Shown piece after piece: positions 1-11,640 of a stretch of DNA of 64,000 nt. The DNA lies in NCBI GenBank assembly GCA_039881145.1, contig JAYKKI010000126.1, forward strand, positions 3,616,501 through 3,680,500, read 5' to 3'. Numbering within the stretch: position 1 is the first letter of the stretch; every line of letters starts with the position of its first letter. Below the pieces are notes generated by a model. That model was not told the origin of the DNA. It saw nothing but the letters and a program-made list of their open reading frames with translations, and ran no database searches. This stretch comes from Druceiella hillmani. Its lineage: Eukaryota; Arthropoda; Insecta; Lepidoptera; Hepialidae. The position numbers and the translations under genes were made by a program.

Positions 1-91
1 AACTGGAAAACCAATTGCAATTTTTTTGAAACCACATGCTTAAATTAATTTGCAACTCCTTTGAATCCTATCGAGAAATTTATGATAACAC

Positions 92-1430
92 TTGAGTGGC
101 CTTTTTTTGGAAGAATTAAACAGGTTACAGGAATCAGAAAATTTTCACATGGCAAATAAACTAAGAAATGAGCATATTCATTTCCAGAACAAAATAATGA
201 AAGTGAAACTAGAGTCGCAATTATTTAGTAAAAGCGTCGCAGAAGCACTTATTTTTTGCGACTCCCATTTAAAATTAAATGAATTTGAATCTGTTTTAGG
301 AACGGTAAATTTTTTAAACATTATAAATGACGTTTTCAATCTATTAAATTCAAAAGTTCACCAATACGGATATAAACGAGCCATGAACAAGGAAAATAAG
401 TCTGATTGTTTGACTCTTCTTGAATCCGCTAGTTTTTACTTGAAAACAATTACAACACAATTCTGTGAGCGTCAAAATATAAAAAACACAAAAAAAGCCA
501 AAATTATTAAATTAATAGAAACCAATCGAAAGACTGGATACATAGGATTTTGCGTCTGCATAAATAGTGCAAAATTTTTATTTGAACATTTAGTTGATAA
601 CCAAGATGCTGTATTAACATATTTCCCTATGCATAAGGTCAGTTTAGATCACATCGAGCTATTTTTTTTCTAATATAAGATGCCATGGAGGTGGTAATAA
701 TAATCCGACAGCTAGGCAGTTCCAAACTATTTATAAAAAAATTTTAACACACAATGAGCTATCCAACAGTGATCGTGGAAATTGCATTCCACTAGAAAAT
801 ATTCATATTTTAAATTGTTCATCGGCGGTACAAAGAATAAATATGACGTCCGAAAAATATAAATTTGTCGACGAAGATGGAAATATTAGCGATAATTTTG
901 AAAATGTTCCACGTCTTGATGTCAAATATCTAACACTATCCACATTTTCTGAAAAAGTAATTGAGTATGTTTCTGGTTTCATAGTCCATGCTTTAATAAA
1001 AACCATAAAATGTGAAACCTGTATTGGTGCACTTATAGCTTCCCAAACATTGTCCAACAGTCTTATAAACATAAAAGATAAAGGTAATCTTATGTATCCT
1101 TCGAAAGATGTTATTAAGATTTGCCGTAGATGTGAATTGGTTCTGAAGAAATACTTACAAACTAGCGATGGTAAGCACATCAAACCTAAATATACTACTT
1201 GTTTCATAACGTCACAAGTTTTCAAATCCTTTATTGGCATAACCTTATTTGAAGATTTATTAACGCACCAATTTGATACAGCTCCCTTGTCAAATCATTT
1301 AATAGATTTAACCAAAGCGATAATTCATAAATACTTAAATACCAGATTAACTTTTTTGACGAAAAATTATGACCGGATATTTACCAAACGACAAATATTT
1401 AATAAATTGATTCTATTCAAAGGGCAATAG
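92..1430 (+). pseudogene. P-element/THAP9-type transposase, 5'-truncated with one frameshift
   Basis: The product would be a DNA transposase of the P-element superfamily. Frame A runs from about 92 to 670 and ends in KVSLDHIELFFF followed by a stop. Frame B runs open from 669 to 1430 and continues the same protein immediately, with NIRCHGGGNNNPTARQF and then THNELSNSDRGNC, the conserved block that follows DHLELFF in THAP9-like transposases. The break lies at a run of eight T (662-669), so a one-base indel or an assembly error explains it. Frame A begins without an ATG; the N-terminal THAP zinc finger and early catalytic part are missing, and frames before 92 contain stops. Downstream, an SGFIVHALIKTIKC segment matches the C-terminal zone of THAP9-like proteins. 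No terminal inverted repeats were recognised. Confidence 0.8.
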
Positions 1431-2141
1431 TAATACGCTCTTAATTTCTATCACAATTACTATTTTTTATCACTTTAATTATCAACTAAACAAACGTAGC
1501 AGATTTCAAATAAATATTTTTTTCTTTCTAAATAGACGCAAACCAATGAAGTTAGTTTTCGCATTAAACTTATTAGTTTATAAACTACTTTTTTTGAGTA
1601 CTGAGGTTTCCTACCAAGGTTTGGAAAAAAATTGAAACTTTTAACTAATTTTTTGCTTGATGTATTTATAGCTATTTAAAAAAAAGTTGTATGTTTTATT
1701 TTGTTTTTTATCGATTACTTAACATTTTTATCAAAATGTTCTCTTTTATTATTAATATATTCTTATCATATTTTCAACCAACTTTTTCACTAGTTAATAA
1801 ATCTATTTTATTTGTTGTCGATTGGAAGAGCTTGCTTCTGTAGCTATAAATACGCCTTATGTTTGTATACATGTGTACAATAAAGTAAATAAATTAATAA
1901 TACATATTATATTATTATTGTATACTCTATACCATTCCGAAAGGGAATGTTTGTAAACAAAACATGTTGACAGTTCAGGCATTATAAACATTTTTTTCTA
2001 TTCACGTTAAAAATATAATATGAATTTATTTGGCATTTATTACTAAAATTGTTTATTTCTCTGAGATTTGTATAATCGACAAGAAGTGTTATCCTTTTTT
2101 TCCAGTAAATTTCACAATTCATATTAGCAAAATAACGGAGT
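1431..2141. other. AT-rich intergenic, no gene seen
   Basis: This stretch follows the P-type transposase. It is AT-rich with many stops on both strands. It may contain the 3' end of that transposon, but no inverted repeat or other element was recognised. Confidence 0.5.
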
Positions 2142-2174
2142 AATATATATTTATATATATATATATATATATAT
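2142..2174. repeat. (TA)n microsatellite
   Basis: Alternating A and T with a single interruption near the start. Confidence 0.85.
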
Positions 2175-2955
2175 GTAACATTATTTCGTGCAATAGTTTA
2201 TTAAGTTAAGATAGTGATTATAATTTAATAAAAACCTTCTTTTGATATAACGATGTTCTTAATTTGTTAAAACCCTTACTTTAAAACATATCGAAAATAC
2301 CTAAGTATCGAGCAAAGTACATCTCTATGCTACCCCAAGAGACAAAGCACTGATTGGCTAACGGTGTCACGTGGTACGTTTACTCTAATGAGTAGTGGCT
2401 AGCTTGGTTTTCATACAAATGTGTTCTTATGCGCTATCCAGTGGTTAACTTATCCATGATTAAAATCTTTCGGAAAATCTTTTGTGCGTTTATCCGATTT
2501 TTGCTCCAGTTCACCATATGTTTTGCAACATATTCATGTAATTTAGGGTGTATTCGAATATTTGGAATTTCTACACATACAACTTTAGCAATATAAAAAA
2601 TTCTGGTTATTTTATCATTTCCACACCAAGTGATTAAAACGTAGACATATGGCAATCCCTTTTTTCAAAATTTTTGTGCAAATAATTTCCTCAATTTAAA
2701 AATAAATATGTTTGGTTGCTATTACATTAATTAATTCTTTTAATTTAGCCTTAGATATACGCACATATTAATTTCGATCAAAATTATTAACAATTTCAGA
2801 TTAAATACTATTGCAAGTTATTGTAACAAATAAAGAAAGTGTTCCGAATCGTTTTACAATATGCATTGCGTTCATATAATTTTGATACATATTTTTTGGA
2901 GAACCATTAATGAAGATGGCAAAATAACTCTTCCAATATTTGCAATATTATTCCA
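2175..2955. other. Unassigned stretch
   Basis: A 73-codon minus-strand frame at 2434-2655 is open but matches no family I recognise. Nothing else coding is evident. Confidence 0.4.
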
Positions 2956-2959
2956 AAGT

Positions 2960-3890
2960 TAGGTTATAATATATCTCTAACCTTACAATAGACTTTTTTT
3001 CTTCTTTCTTCGGCACATTGCAAAATAGTAACTTTATTCCTGAGATGTCTCGCAGTGAACGTATTTATTGTGTTACGAACTAAATTAACATTCCATCCGG
3101 TACTTCTATTAGAAAAAAATGACGGATGGGCCAATGGATTTAATAATGAATCTAAAATTGAGATGTTTTCGACTGTACCACTTGTTTTTAAAAAAGGAAC
3201 AATATTTTGCTCGAATGTTGGCTCACCATCAACTCTGCTGAAAATAACGTCATCAGTTTAAATTGTATCATTATAACGGCGGAAATCTACATTTTCATTA
3301 ATTGCAATAAGAATAGAAATATTTCTATTTGTATTTTCAACTCTTACAAAATAATTTTTCATTGCAATGAAACAAAGCACAAAACGATTAACGCGTTTCA
3401 ATTTAATAGAAATTTGACGCACTAAATTGTTATTGCACGATTTATTTGATTGTCTGGGGAGTCTATAGTTAACAGAGTGCCAATGTCATAAAAATGGAAA
3501 ATGTAACTGCATAACAATGTGAACGGCCATACTTAGAAGTCATTTGCCCTGCTCTTTGATAACAAAATATCATGCATCTTAATGATACATTGCACTCAAA
3601 ACTGTATCTGAAATTTTAGTTTCAGAAATGACCACAGCAAACATTGAATTTTAGCAACGAATATAATCGAAATAATTCTTTTATTTCTCTTAAATGGTTT
3701 GATCATAAGAAGTGAGTTCCTGATACAGTGCATTAAAAACAAAACTTGTGTTAATGGCGGCAAATGAACTTTTTCTTTTAACAACACGAAGTGAATGTCG
3801 TTACAGCACGTAACGTAACTTCGGATACCAAATTTTTGCATTACAAAATTCACTCTGTAAATATGTCTAACAATAATTATAACTTTCAAA
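2960..3890 (-). pseudogene. Helitron replicase N-terminal fragment (Helitron_like_N)
   Basis: Read on the minus strand, degraded frames spell the N-terminal region of Helitron Rep/helicase proteins in order. About 3720-3800 gives KEKVHLPPL after a Cys pair. About 3260-3290 gives NVDFRRYNDTI, then DGEPTFEQNIVPF, and ILDSLLNPLAHPSFF ending near 3080 with STGWNV. These match the family pattern of RRYN...DGEPPFERDI...LDPMxYPLLFP.G..GW. Several stops and frameshifts separate the pieces, so it is a dead fragment; the HUH nuclease and helicase domains are absent. A second Helitron N-terminal region lies at the right edge on the plus strand. Confidence 0.6.
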
Positions 3891-4851
3891 ATTCATTGGA
3901 ACTACATCCAATGCACATTTAAATGCATCTTCAAAACAATAATTATTATTATCATTATCAATTTTTGCTTGTTCTACATAATTTCTATTAGGCTGTCTAT
4001 TTATATTTTCATTTCTTATATCTTTGCCCTTCAATCCGATAAATTAGCGTTCTCCTTGGTGGCATAACTCAGATATATTTTCCATTTACTTTTAGCAAAA
4101 ACGTACGAAATTGTAAGTTCTTCAAATTGAATAAATTTAGAAATTTAAAATTACTTCAGTTTTCCATTATTTAATATAAAAGCTATTTTTTACAACAACA
4201 CATTTTTAAATAAAAATACCGCAATTAAACGCTAATTGTTTTTTTTAAACAAAAGTATTACGAAATTGCTACACTGCTGAACGATGCCAAGAAAAGAACA
4301 GCCGGAGAAACAATTTGTTTATTTTTATGAAATTTCTTAATTTCTACTTTGACGCTAATATTAATGAAAATAAAGAATTAATGATAAAAATTTAGCAAAC
4401 ATATAAAATTCCTTAGAAATAAACACTTCAACTCTTAAACAGTAAAATTATAACAAATATATGAAGGTAAATAACAATTTTATTAGAAAAAAATGGAAAC
4501 AACACAATGTTTTTGTTTGCATAACTTTCTTATTATATTGTCCCGTTCAGGGAAGAGAAAATGATCTAAACTCATACTGCCATGAACGTGATAAAAATTA
4601 ATTGGTTAAAGCGTTTTATACAGGAAAACCTTGTGCGTATGTTCACTTTATTTTACCTTGTGATGTAAGTTTCATTCCCCTCCTTTCATAAGAAATACTA
4701 AAAAAATCTTCACATATCAATATATAGATATAATATGTGCCCCTTATTTTGTTTTGAATAGATCATAAACAGAGTACATCACCCCATAAGTTTACTTATG
4801 TAGATTTACGCAGGTTTATATTATTATACCTATTACACCTAGGTTATATAT
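3891..4851. other. AT-rich stretch, no gene seen
   Basis: No sustained reading frame and no recognisable repeat before the hairpin at 4852. Confidence 0.4.
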
Positions 4852-4976
4852 TATTATACCTAAAATATGAAACGATTTGGGTTAAGCATAGAATACGGTA
4901 GTGCGTAAACCTACGTGGTTTACGCACTACCATATTCTGTGCTTAACCCAAATCGTTTCATATTTTAGGTATAATA
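4852..4976. repeat. Long inverted repeat (60-bp arms, 5-bp loop)
   Basis: The left arm 4852-4911 and right arm 4917-4976 are reverse complements with only two mismatches seen, both in the segment around GGTTAAGCATAGAATACGG. The loop is TACGT. Such a structure would fold into a strong hairpin. It could be a foldback or MITE remnant or a recent inverted duplication; no target-site duplication was evident. Confidence 0.85.
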
Positions 4977-5635
4977 TTCAATATTTTAATTAACACTTTA
5001 AATAATTTTATTTTTCTACTCTTACTATTCGGCCCTTATCTCTGTCGTTATAATTAATAACACAATGCTGTGATAGATAAATCGCTTCAATGGGATTGAT
5101 TACAATAATGACTTGTTTTATTTAATAGGCCGCAGTGTTTTCAGAGACTCTGTAAATAAATACAATAAAATATTTTCATCCACAGGGCAACTTCACCGTG
5201 GTGATACCTGATTACAATAACTTAGCCCACAGTGTAACGGGACAAAAGTTTTTATTTGGAAACTATTCAACGCACCTGCAGGGATTTGTTGGAAAAAATA
5301 TAATTTTTTGCTCGTAATTCATAACAGAATATGTACCCCTACAAAATATATGAAATACATTGTAACATTTATACTATATTGTGGAGAAGAATAAAAAAAT
5401 AATAACTGTATTTTGATTGCTCAAGTATAGATGAGAAAACATATTACTGTTCGTATAACGTGTATAATAATGTCTTAGAGTTGCATTATTATATCAAGAC
5501 AATTTATCATCTACAAATAATGGAAAAAGTTAAATTTGATTTAGCGAAACATAAGATTAAAAATGTTTAATGATTGAATTATTTTTTTAAATTACAAATA
5601 AAATATTACCTCACGTCACGTCACACCTAAAAAAA
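4977..5635. other. AT-rich stretch, no gene seen
   Basis: Nothing coding and no recognisable element between the hairpin and the 26-bp repeat array. Confidence 0.4.
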
Positions 5636-5940
5636 TTCTCGTTAATTACATAAATATTCTCGTTTCAATAATTACATAAATATTCTCCTTTCATTAATCA
5701 CATAAATATTCTCGTTTCATTAATTACATAAATATTGACGGTTCGTTAATTACATAAATATTCTCATTTCTTTAATCACATAAACATTCTCGTTTCATTA
5801 ATTACATAAATATTATCGATTCATTAATTACATAAATATTCTCGTTTCATTAATTACGTAAATATTCTCATTTCATTAATGACATAACTATCATCGTTTA
5901 ATTAATTACATAAATATTCTCGTTCCATTAATCACATCAT
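5636..5940. repeat. 26-bp minisatellite, about 12 imperfect copies
   Basis: The unit reads approximately TTAATTACATAAATATTCTC plus GTTTCA. Copies differ by a few substitutions, mostly in the C/G positions. There are no unique spacers between units, so it is not a CRISPR-like array. Confidence 0.85.
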
Positions 5941-6229
5941 CATTTCATAAAATGAAAGCTTTTAACTTTAACTTATTTTTAAATTCTTTGCAAACAAAAC
6001 GAACACAGAAATATTACTATGCCATTGGAAATGAAAGTAAAAAAATATCAAAAACAATAATGAACTTCTATCTAAAAATATCAAAAACAATTATGAAATT
6101 TCTATAGCATCCCTTAATTTTTATGTTCGATAAGTATAATTGCAAAGCTATCACGTTGCCGCTCCATCTAGTTTTACTCTATAATTTAAAGTACAAATTA
6201 TTTTTCCGTATTTTTCTTTTCTTTTTTTT

Positions 6230-6740
6230 TCAAACGCTGCCCAGAGAACGTGTTTTCGCTATATGCACTTTATAATTGACAGTTTTTTTTATAATCTCAG
6301 TTATTTTCGGAATTTTTGTTCTGTTGGATTGCATTAAATTAAGGTTATGGGTTATGGAACCAACACATGAAATATGTGTTTGTCGCTCTGAAATATATAT
6401 AAAAGCTGATATCATATGCGATGCATTGTCAGTTATCAGCAGCGCCACAAACTTGAAGCGTCGACCTCAGTAATAATGTTGTTTAATTCCTATCCAATAA
6501 ATTTACTAGTTTCTTTATGTTTTAGGATATATGCGCTTGTAAAATATTGACTTTCCTGCAGTGATGATGAAATTTATAATTGCTTTTTCCCATCGACATT
6601 TATCCAGCTGTCAGCGATAAGGCCGAGAACAATTATTTGCTGTGGCCTAGCTTTGAAATCTTCTTTCAATTTTAAATACTCAACGTCAAGGTTTGGTCGA
6701 CTAATTATAAAACGTGAAGAAATATTATAGACGGGTTTTA
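6230..6740 (-). pseudogene. hAT-family transposase remnant (DUF659 region)
   Basis: Minus-strand frames show two hAT landmarks in the right order. Near 6610-6650 (upstream on this strand) is QQIIVLGLIADSWINV, corresponding to the 'GLIADGWTN' block of DUF659-type hAT transposases. Near 6370-6448 is ALLITDNASHMISAF followed by HISCVGSITHNLNL, corresponding to 'TDNAxNM...HISCxAHxLNL'. Frames in between are interrupted and no dimerisation domain was seen beyond 6230. It is a decayed fragment. Confidence 0.7.
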
Positions 6741-7425
6741 ATAAAAGAATGTTATTTTACTTTTATTTTGATTCCAATAATGTTGAAGGCACGTCTGAAA
6801 CTTACATTGTTCTTGGTATGGAGTCATCTATTTCCTTTTGATACCCACTCTCGATCTCTTGGCTGAACTCTGTATCTAGAGAAAGGTCGGTTTCATTAGA
6901 AACTCTTAGATTTTGTAAAATTGAAGGGAGTTCACTTACGGGCTATAAAGTTGTCGATGAAAATGGTGATATTTTTAATATCACGACTCTCCCCGTATAA
7001 TTTATTTTTTCGAACACAATATTTAGGACACAATAATTCGGTTAATATCATATTTCAATCTCGTTGCAGCCTTCGTTTTATAAATATAAAAAGTCAGTTA
7101 ATTTTTATACCCAGAGTTTTATTCGGATTCCTATAGAAAACATAAAATGAAAGTAATATATAACAAATTTAAATATAAAGTACAGAGGAATTATTTATTT
7201 TTCAATAAAAATATTTCATATTTTTAAATGTTATTTTCAACATTTTCTCAATCATAATTACATTTACACGTTTCGTGATCACAAACAAACAACCAATCAA
7301 AAACCTAAGAAAAACTCTGAATCAGTGATATAATCGATCTTTCTTCCTGTGGAATAGTACTCATATCACCCTGAATACTAAATTCACAGTAAGGGATTTA
7401 TTTGTTTATAAAATGCCGCATCACG
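6741..7425. other. Unassigned stretch
   Basis: Short open frames only, for example 6921-7136 plus. No family recognised. Confidence 0.4.
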
Positions 7426-7427
7426 TA

Positions 7428-8692
7428 CGAGGGGGCGTCTTTAAGGTCGCGGAATGGAGGATAAAGAGTGAGAATAAAAATAAAAAATTATTTTTCTTTT
7501 TCAATATATTCACCTGCTACCCTAATACATTTTTCAGATCTTTCAATTAGCTTATGTATACCTTCATAAAAAAATGTTTCGTCTTTGTCCAAAAAATAAG
7601 CTGAAACTGCATCCTTCACTTCTTCATCGCTTGAAAACTTCTTTTCAGAAAGTTCTTTTTAAGGTTTGGGGACAAATAATAATCACTGGGAGCCAGTTCA
7701 GGACTATAGGGTGGGTGTTCCAAAATATTGAAGCCCACATTGTGCAGGGCGGTCAGCGCAACGCGGCTCGTGTGAACGGGCGCGTTGTCGTGCAAATGCA
7801 GGACACATTTGGTCAATTTTCCCCTTCTTTTTTCTTTGATTGCTTCTTTCAACCTCTCTAGAATTAACGCATAGTATTCTCCGGTTTTGGAAACAACTTT
7901 ATCTTTATATTCCGTCAACAGGATACCTTCTGAATCCCAAAAGACTGTCGCCATGATTTTTCCAGCCGACTGTGACACCTTAAACTTTTTCGGTGGTGGT
8001 GTGCCTTTTTTGTGCCACTGCATTGAGTCTTGTTTGGACTCAGGTTCATAATGACGAACCCAAGTTTCATCACCAGTAACAATTCGACTCAATAGTCTAT
8101 CCTTGTCTTCACTACAGAGGTTCAAAAACGCGCGAGAACACTTCACATGGCATTGTTTTTGAGGCGGTGTGAGCATTCTTGACACCCATCTTGCGCTGAA
8201 TTTTAAAAATTGTTGTATCCGATACTCCAACCATCTCTGCAAGCTGTTTCTTCTTTATTCTGGCATCTTACAATACTAATTTTTTAAACTTTTCAATTAT
8301 TTCCGGAGTAGTCATTTCGATCGGCCGACCGGAGCGTGGGTCGTCTTCAAGTGAATCTCTACCCTGTTTAAAGAGACTATGCTACTTGTAAACCATGGTT
8401 TTACCCGGGCAAGAGTCCCCGTAAACGGATGCCATCTCTTTCAGTATGGTTTGAACCGACTTTCCTTGCTTGGTAAGGAACTTTAGAACTGCGCGGTACT
8501 CGATTTTTTCCGTAGTTCAGACTTTCTTCCAGATTGAGTCGTTTGTTCGACGATAGTTTAAAGACTAATTATCCGATTATGATAAAACTTGGTATTTATA
8601 CTAATAATTAGTTACTTAACTAGCTGTCATTCCGCTAATCACCTTTACTAATGGCCTACCTTTGCATTCCGCGAATTTAAAAACCCCCCTCG
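7428..8692 (-). mobile_element. Mariner element, full length, with TIRs and TA target duplication
   Basis: A 1265-bp element flanked by TA dinucleotides (7426-7427 and 8693-8694). The left end begins CGAGGGGGCGTCTTTAAG and the right end is its imperfect reverse complement (GCGAATTTAAAAACCCCCCT then CG). It contains a single transposase gene on the minus strand. Size, TA duplication and inverted repeats are those of mariner elements. A truncated relative lies at 60126-60954. Confidence 0.92.
7488..8513 (-). pseudogene. Mariner transposase (DD34D), decayed
   Basis: The transposase catalyses cut-and-paste transposition at TA sites. Catalytic landmarks are VTGDETWV, LHDNAPVHTS and PPYSPELAPSDY; exactly 34 residues separate the second and third Asp, the mariner DD34D signature. 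The N-terminal helix-turn-helix part is readable around 8200-8510 (GKSVQTILKEMASVYG; MVGVSDTTIF). The longest intact frame is 7616-8242. The damage is clear: the expected start is ACG (8511-8513) where the second copy keeps ATG, there are in-frame stops near 8380 and 8270, a frameshift after the VSDTTIF segment, and another near 7620 after which the C-terminus (DEEVKDAVSAYF) continues to a stop at 7488-7490. The implied length of about 342 codons is normal for the family. Confidence 0.9.
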
Positions 8693-8694
8693 TA

Positions 8695-8985
8695 TTATCG
8701 CTATAATGTGATATGACGCCCAGCGTGCGTGGCGTCATCTAAATTCTTTTTAGTTAACTTAGAAACTATATATCTCGAGAACATAATGAGATATGAGGAA
8801 ATTTAATTAATTAAAGTCATATTATATTCTTCTCAAAAGCCTAGAGAAGTCAACTTTCAATGTTAACTAATCAACATTTTTATTTCGTTCGTATATTGGT
8901 ACATGATGGTACGTTGGTACATAATTGGCACATTGGTAGATAATTAGTACATATTGGTAATAATAACCACGCGTTCAACACCTTA
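8695..8985. other. AT-rich stretch with simple GTACATTGG-like tandem units
   Basis: Around 8893-8965 there is a degenerate run of short GGTACATNN-like units. A small stem (TGACGCC/GGCGTCA) lies near 8714-8739. No gene is seen. Confidence 0.4.
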
Positions 8986-9595
8986 CCCAGATAGAAATAT
9001 AAACTTGATTCTGACTTGCAACAAGATGATCATGAGAAACCTTCTCTTCTGATATATCAAAAGAGAAGGTTTGTGTCAAGTTTTCCATGGTAAGTTTACA
9101 TACTTCAAGTAATTTTAAATCACATCTAGCTGCTTCGCTCTACTTGCAATTGATGACGACTATAGCGAGCATGAAGATACATCAATATTATCACAAACTT
9201 GAAATATCATCTTTAACTTAACAATATTGCAGCGATATTGTCACAAACTTAAACTTTCATATTTGATACAACAATTTAGAATGCAATAGACGACGACTAT
9301 AGCGAGCATAGAGTGCAGCAATATTGTCACAAACTTGAAATATCATCTTTAACTTAACAATATTGCAGCAATATTGTCACAAACTTGAACTTTCATATTT
9401 GATACAATAATTTGAATGCAATAGATGACCACTATAGCGAGCATAGAGTGCAGCAATATTGTCACAAACTTGAAATATCATCTTTAACTTAACAATATTG
9501 CAGCAATATTGTCACAAACTTGAACTTTCATATTTGATGCAACAATTTAGAATAAAACAAAATCAAGTTTGTCTTAAGTTTACAGGCTATCTGGG
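8986..9595. mobile_element. MITE-like non-autonomous element with TIRs and internal tandem repeats
   Basis: The ends are inverted repeats: left CCCAGATAG followed by AAATATAAACTTGA, right TCAAGTTTG...CTATCTGGG. TA lies on both sides (8984-8985, 9596-9597), consistent with a TA target duplication. Near the left end is a hairpin (AACCTTCTCTT / AAGAGAAGGTT). There is no coding capacity. The interior is about three copies of a 135-bp unit. Confidence 0.7.
9150..9555. repeat. 135-bp tandem repeat, about 3 copies
   Basis: The phrase TATAGCGAGCAT recurs at 9161, 9298 and 9433 (spacing 137 and 135). Each unit contains two ATATTGTCACAAACTTGAA motifs. The array forms the body of the MITE-like element. 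Confidence 0.85.
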
Positions 9596-9597
9596 TA

Positions 9598-10760
9598 GTG
9601 TCTCGCATGTATTTTGTTCTAGTTATTAATTGTTATAGAATTGTTTTTCTCCAATTTCTAATAACGAATAAATGCGGTTATACTTATCACAGCCTAATTG
9701 AAGAAATAAGGAAAATTAAATTTTAAATATAACATTTGGTTTGAAATTTTTTTTTTATTTTCTTCAATAATGTCAATTCCTAATTTAAAATTTATAGTTA
9801 TGAGAGAAATATTATATTTTGACTTTATCTAATACTGTTATACAAGATAATATTTTTCGTATACTGAAGATAAAATATTGAAACATATATATTTTTAGAA
9901 GTTTTTGAAAATGTTAAACGTAACTTTTTTTAAAAATTAAATATAGATAATATTCTAGAGTTCCTTAAACATGTCATCTTAATTTTGTATTTAATTTCAT
10001 AGACTAACAAATATAATTCCACAGGTATCGTTCTGAAAAATAAAAATAAAATAAAACAGCTTCTAAAAAAGCAATAGTTACTCAAAAAAAAACAATAAAC
10101 GAAAACCTACGAAATTGTTATTAGCACCAGTGGCCTTGAATTTAAAATCTGATGGACAAAGTAAACAAAACTTCACCACTATTTTCTGGTCGATTTAATT
10201 ACTAAACTTATAATTAACGTTTACATTTTTGATCGTAAATTTGCCTAACGAGGCGTGACCACCAAAACGTGTACATCCAATTATGAGCATTTTAGTTTAT
10301 GGTTATCTATATTTATTATAAGTGCGTTACGACGCTATCATAGCGGAAACTGCGTAATCAGTGTACATAACATACATGCTACAAAAATTTGTCAAGAATT
10401 CCTTACGTGATTCTGTTTTTCCACATAGTTTGTTTGAGAATTTTTAGTAACTTGAGATATTAATACGTAAGCAATTTTATAATTATAAACGTCGATAAAT
10501 TATTTCAAATTTTTCGCTCGACAAACTTAAAAGCAAAAACTAACATTTGTAAATACTTTCTAATGTATTTTAATTAGTATTTATAGATAAAACAATTTAA
10601 AAAAATGAGTGTGCTTTAGACCACACGACTGAATTAAAACTTCAAATTCACAAATAATATTCAATGTATTGAACAAAATAATAATTTATAAAATTGTTCA
10701 AGAACGAAATGAAATTACAAAATAATAAAAAAATCACCTTTCGCGTAACGCTAGCAAACT

Positions 10761-10763
<3 letters not shown>
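9598..10763. other. AT-rich stretch, no gene seen
   Basis: No sustained frame and no element recognised. Confidence 0.4.

Positions 10764-10830
<67 letters not shown>
10764..10830. repeat. (TA)n microsatellite
   Basis: About 33 uninterrupted TA units. Confidence 0.95.
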
Positions 10831-10833
<3 letters not shown>

Positions 10834-11484
10834 CATACACTGGCTATGAGAGGAAGAGAGAAAAAAAATGTGTGATCGCACCTCCCTCTCTTGTCTCTAC
10901 AGTAATATACGAAACGTAACTCTCTCTCTTTCTGTCTTCACTAACTTATACCTACCTCTCAACTTCCGTTCGCCTCGCTCGATCACACTTTTCGTAACGC
11001 TCTCGTCACGCATTCACCAGCTTACTTCCCAAGTCAAGCGTGCGTAAAGAAGTTTTACTTCAAAAATATATTTGACATTTAAAATTTTTTTTAAATTTAT
11101 TCCATACCACTATTTATTACTGGTTAAGCGAACACGAAACTGTGAACGACGAATAGAAAATGGTAGAGTTTCAGAATTATTATTTCATTTTTATTTTTTT
11201 AAAAAGTTATGTATTCATCAGTTATATACCATCTGGATTTGACCGTTCGACATTAAAAGAAAACTTAATCAGTACTAGCTTGTCATAAATATTTTAAAAT
11301 ACTGAAATAAACCATTACGCCTAGAATAAACACATTTTTCAAACAAATTACATAGTATTTTAAATTAAAAACAAAACGTAAACACCATTTGCAATGTTTA
11401 AGTTACGCGACAACGGTGACGGCGCGCAGTTGTTGTTTTTGTCGGGACCCGTAGCAAAGCAGAGCGGCGAGTATGAAATTATAT
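10831..11484. other. Unassigned, locally GC-richer stretch
   Basis: There are C/T-rich patches at 10885-11040 and a GC-rich patch at 11405-11480. Near 11215-11260 lies a short inverted match to the dispersed repeat at 11575-11625 (GGATTTGACCGTTCGACATT). No gene is recognised. Confidence 0.35.
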
Positions 11485-11640
11485 ACATCGTGTTTGAAAT
11501 TACAAACCACTTAAAATTATTCCTGTGACTAAACTACTGAATTTTTTTAATCGATTTTTGTTGTACGGTTGTGGAATACTATATGGTATATGAGGTTTCA
11601 TTTAATGTCGAACGGTCAAATCCATATTCTATATATATTA
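11485..11640 (+). repeat. Dispersed repeat, copy 1
   Basis: This segment shares ordered blocks with 20316-20475: GAAATTACAAACCACTTAAA, GTGACTAAACTACTGAA, GGTATATGAGGTTTCATTTA and CGAACGGTCAAATCC. No coding capacity or clear ends; probably a small transposon-derived repeat. Confidence 0.6.

Noticed and set aside
803..1240. 145-codon minus-strand open frame
   Set aside because: It is the antisense shadow of the P-type transposase frame at 669-1430.
2434..2655. 73-codon minus-strand frame considered as a THAP domain
   Set aside because: It does not show the C2CH spacing or AVPTIF-type end of a THAP domain.
5636..5940. Regularly spaced repeats suggestive of a CRISPR array
   Set aside because: The units abut without unique spacers, and the sequence is eukaryotic; it is a minisatellite.
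10648..10881. 77-codon frame of alternating Tyr-Ile
   Set aside because: It is a translation of a TA microsatellite. The same applies to 24995-25250 and 48113-48322.
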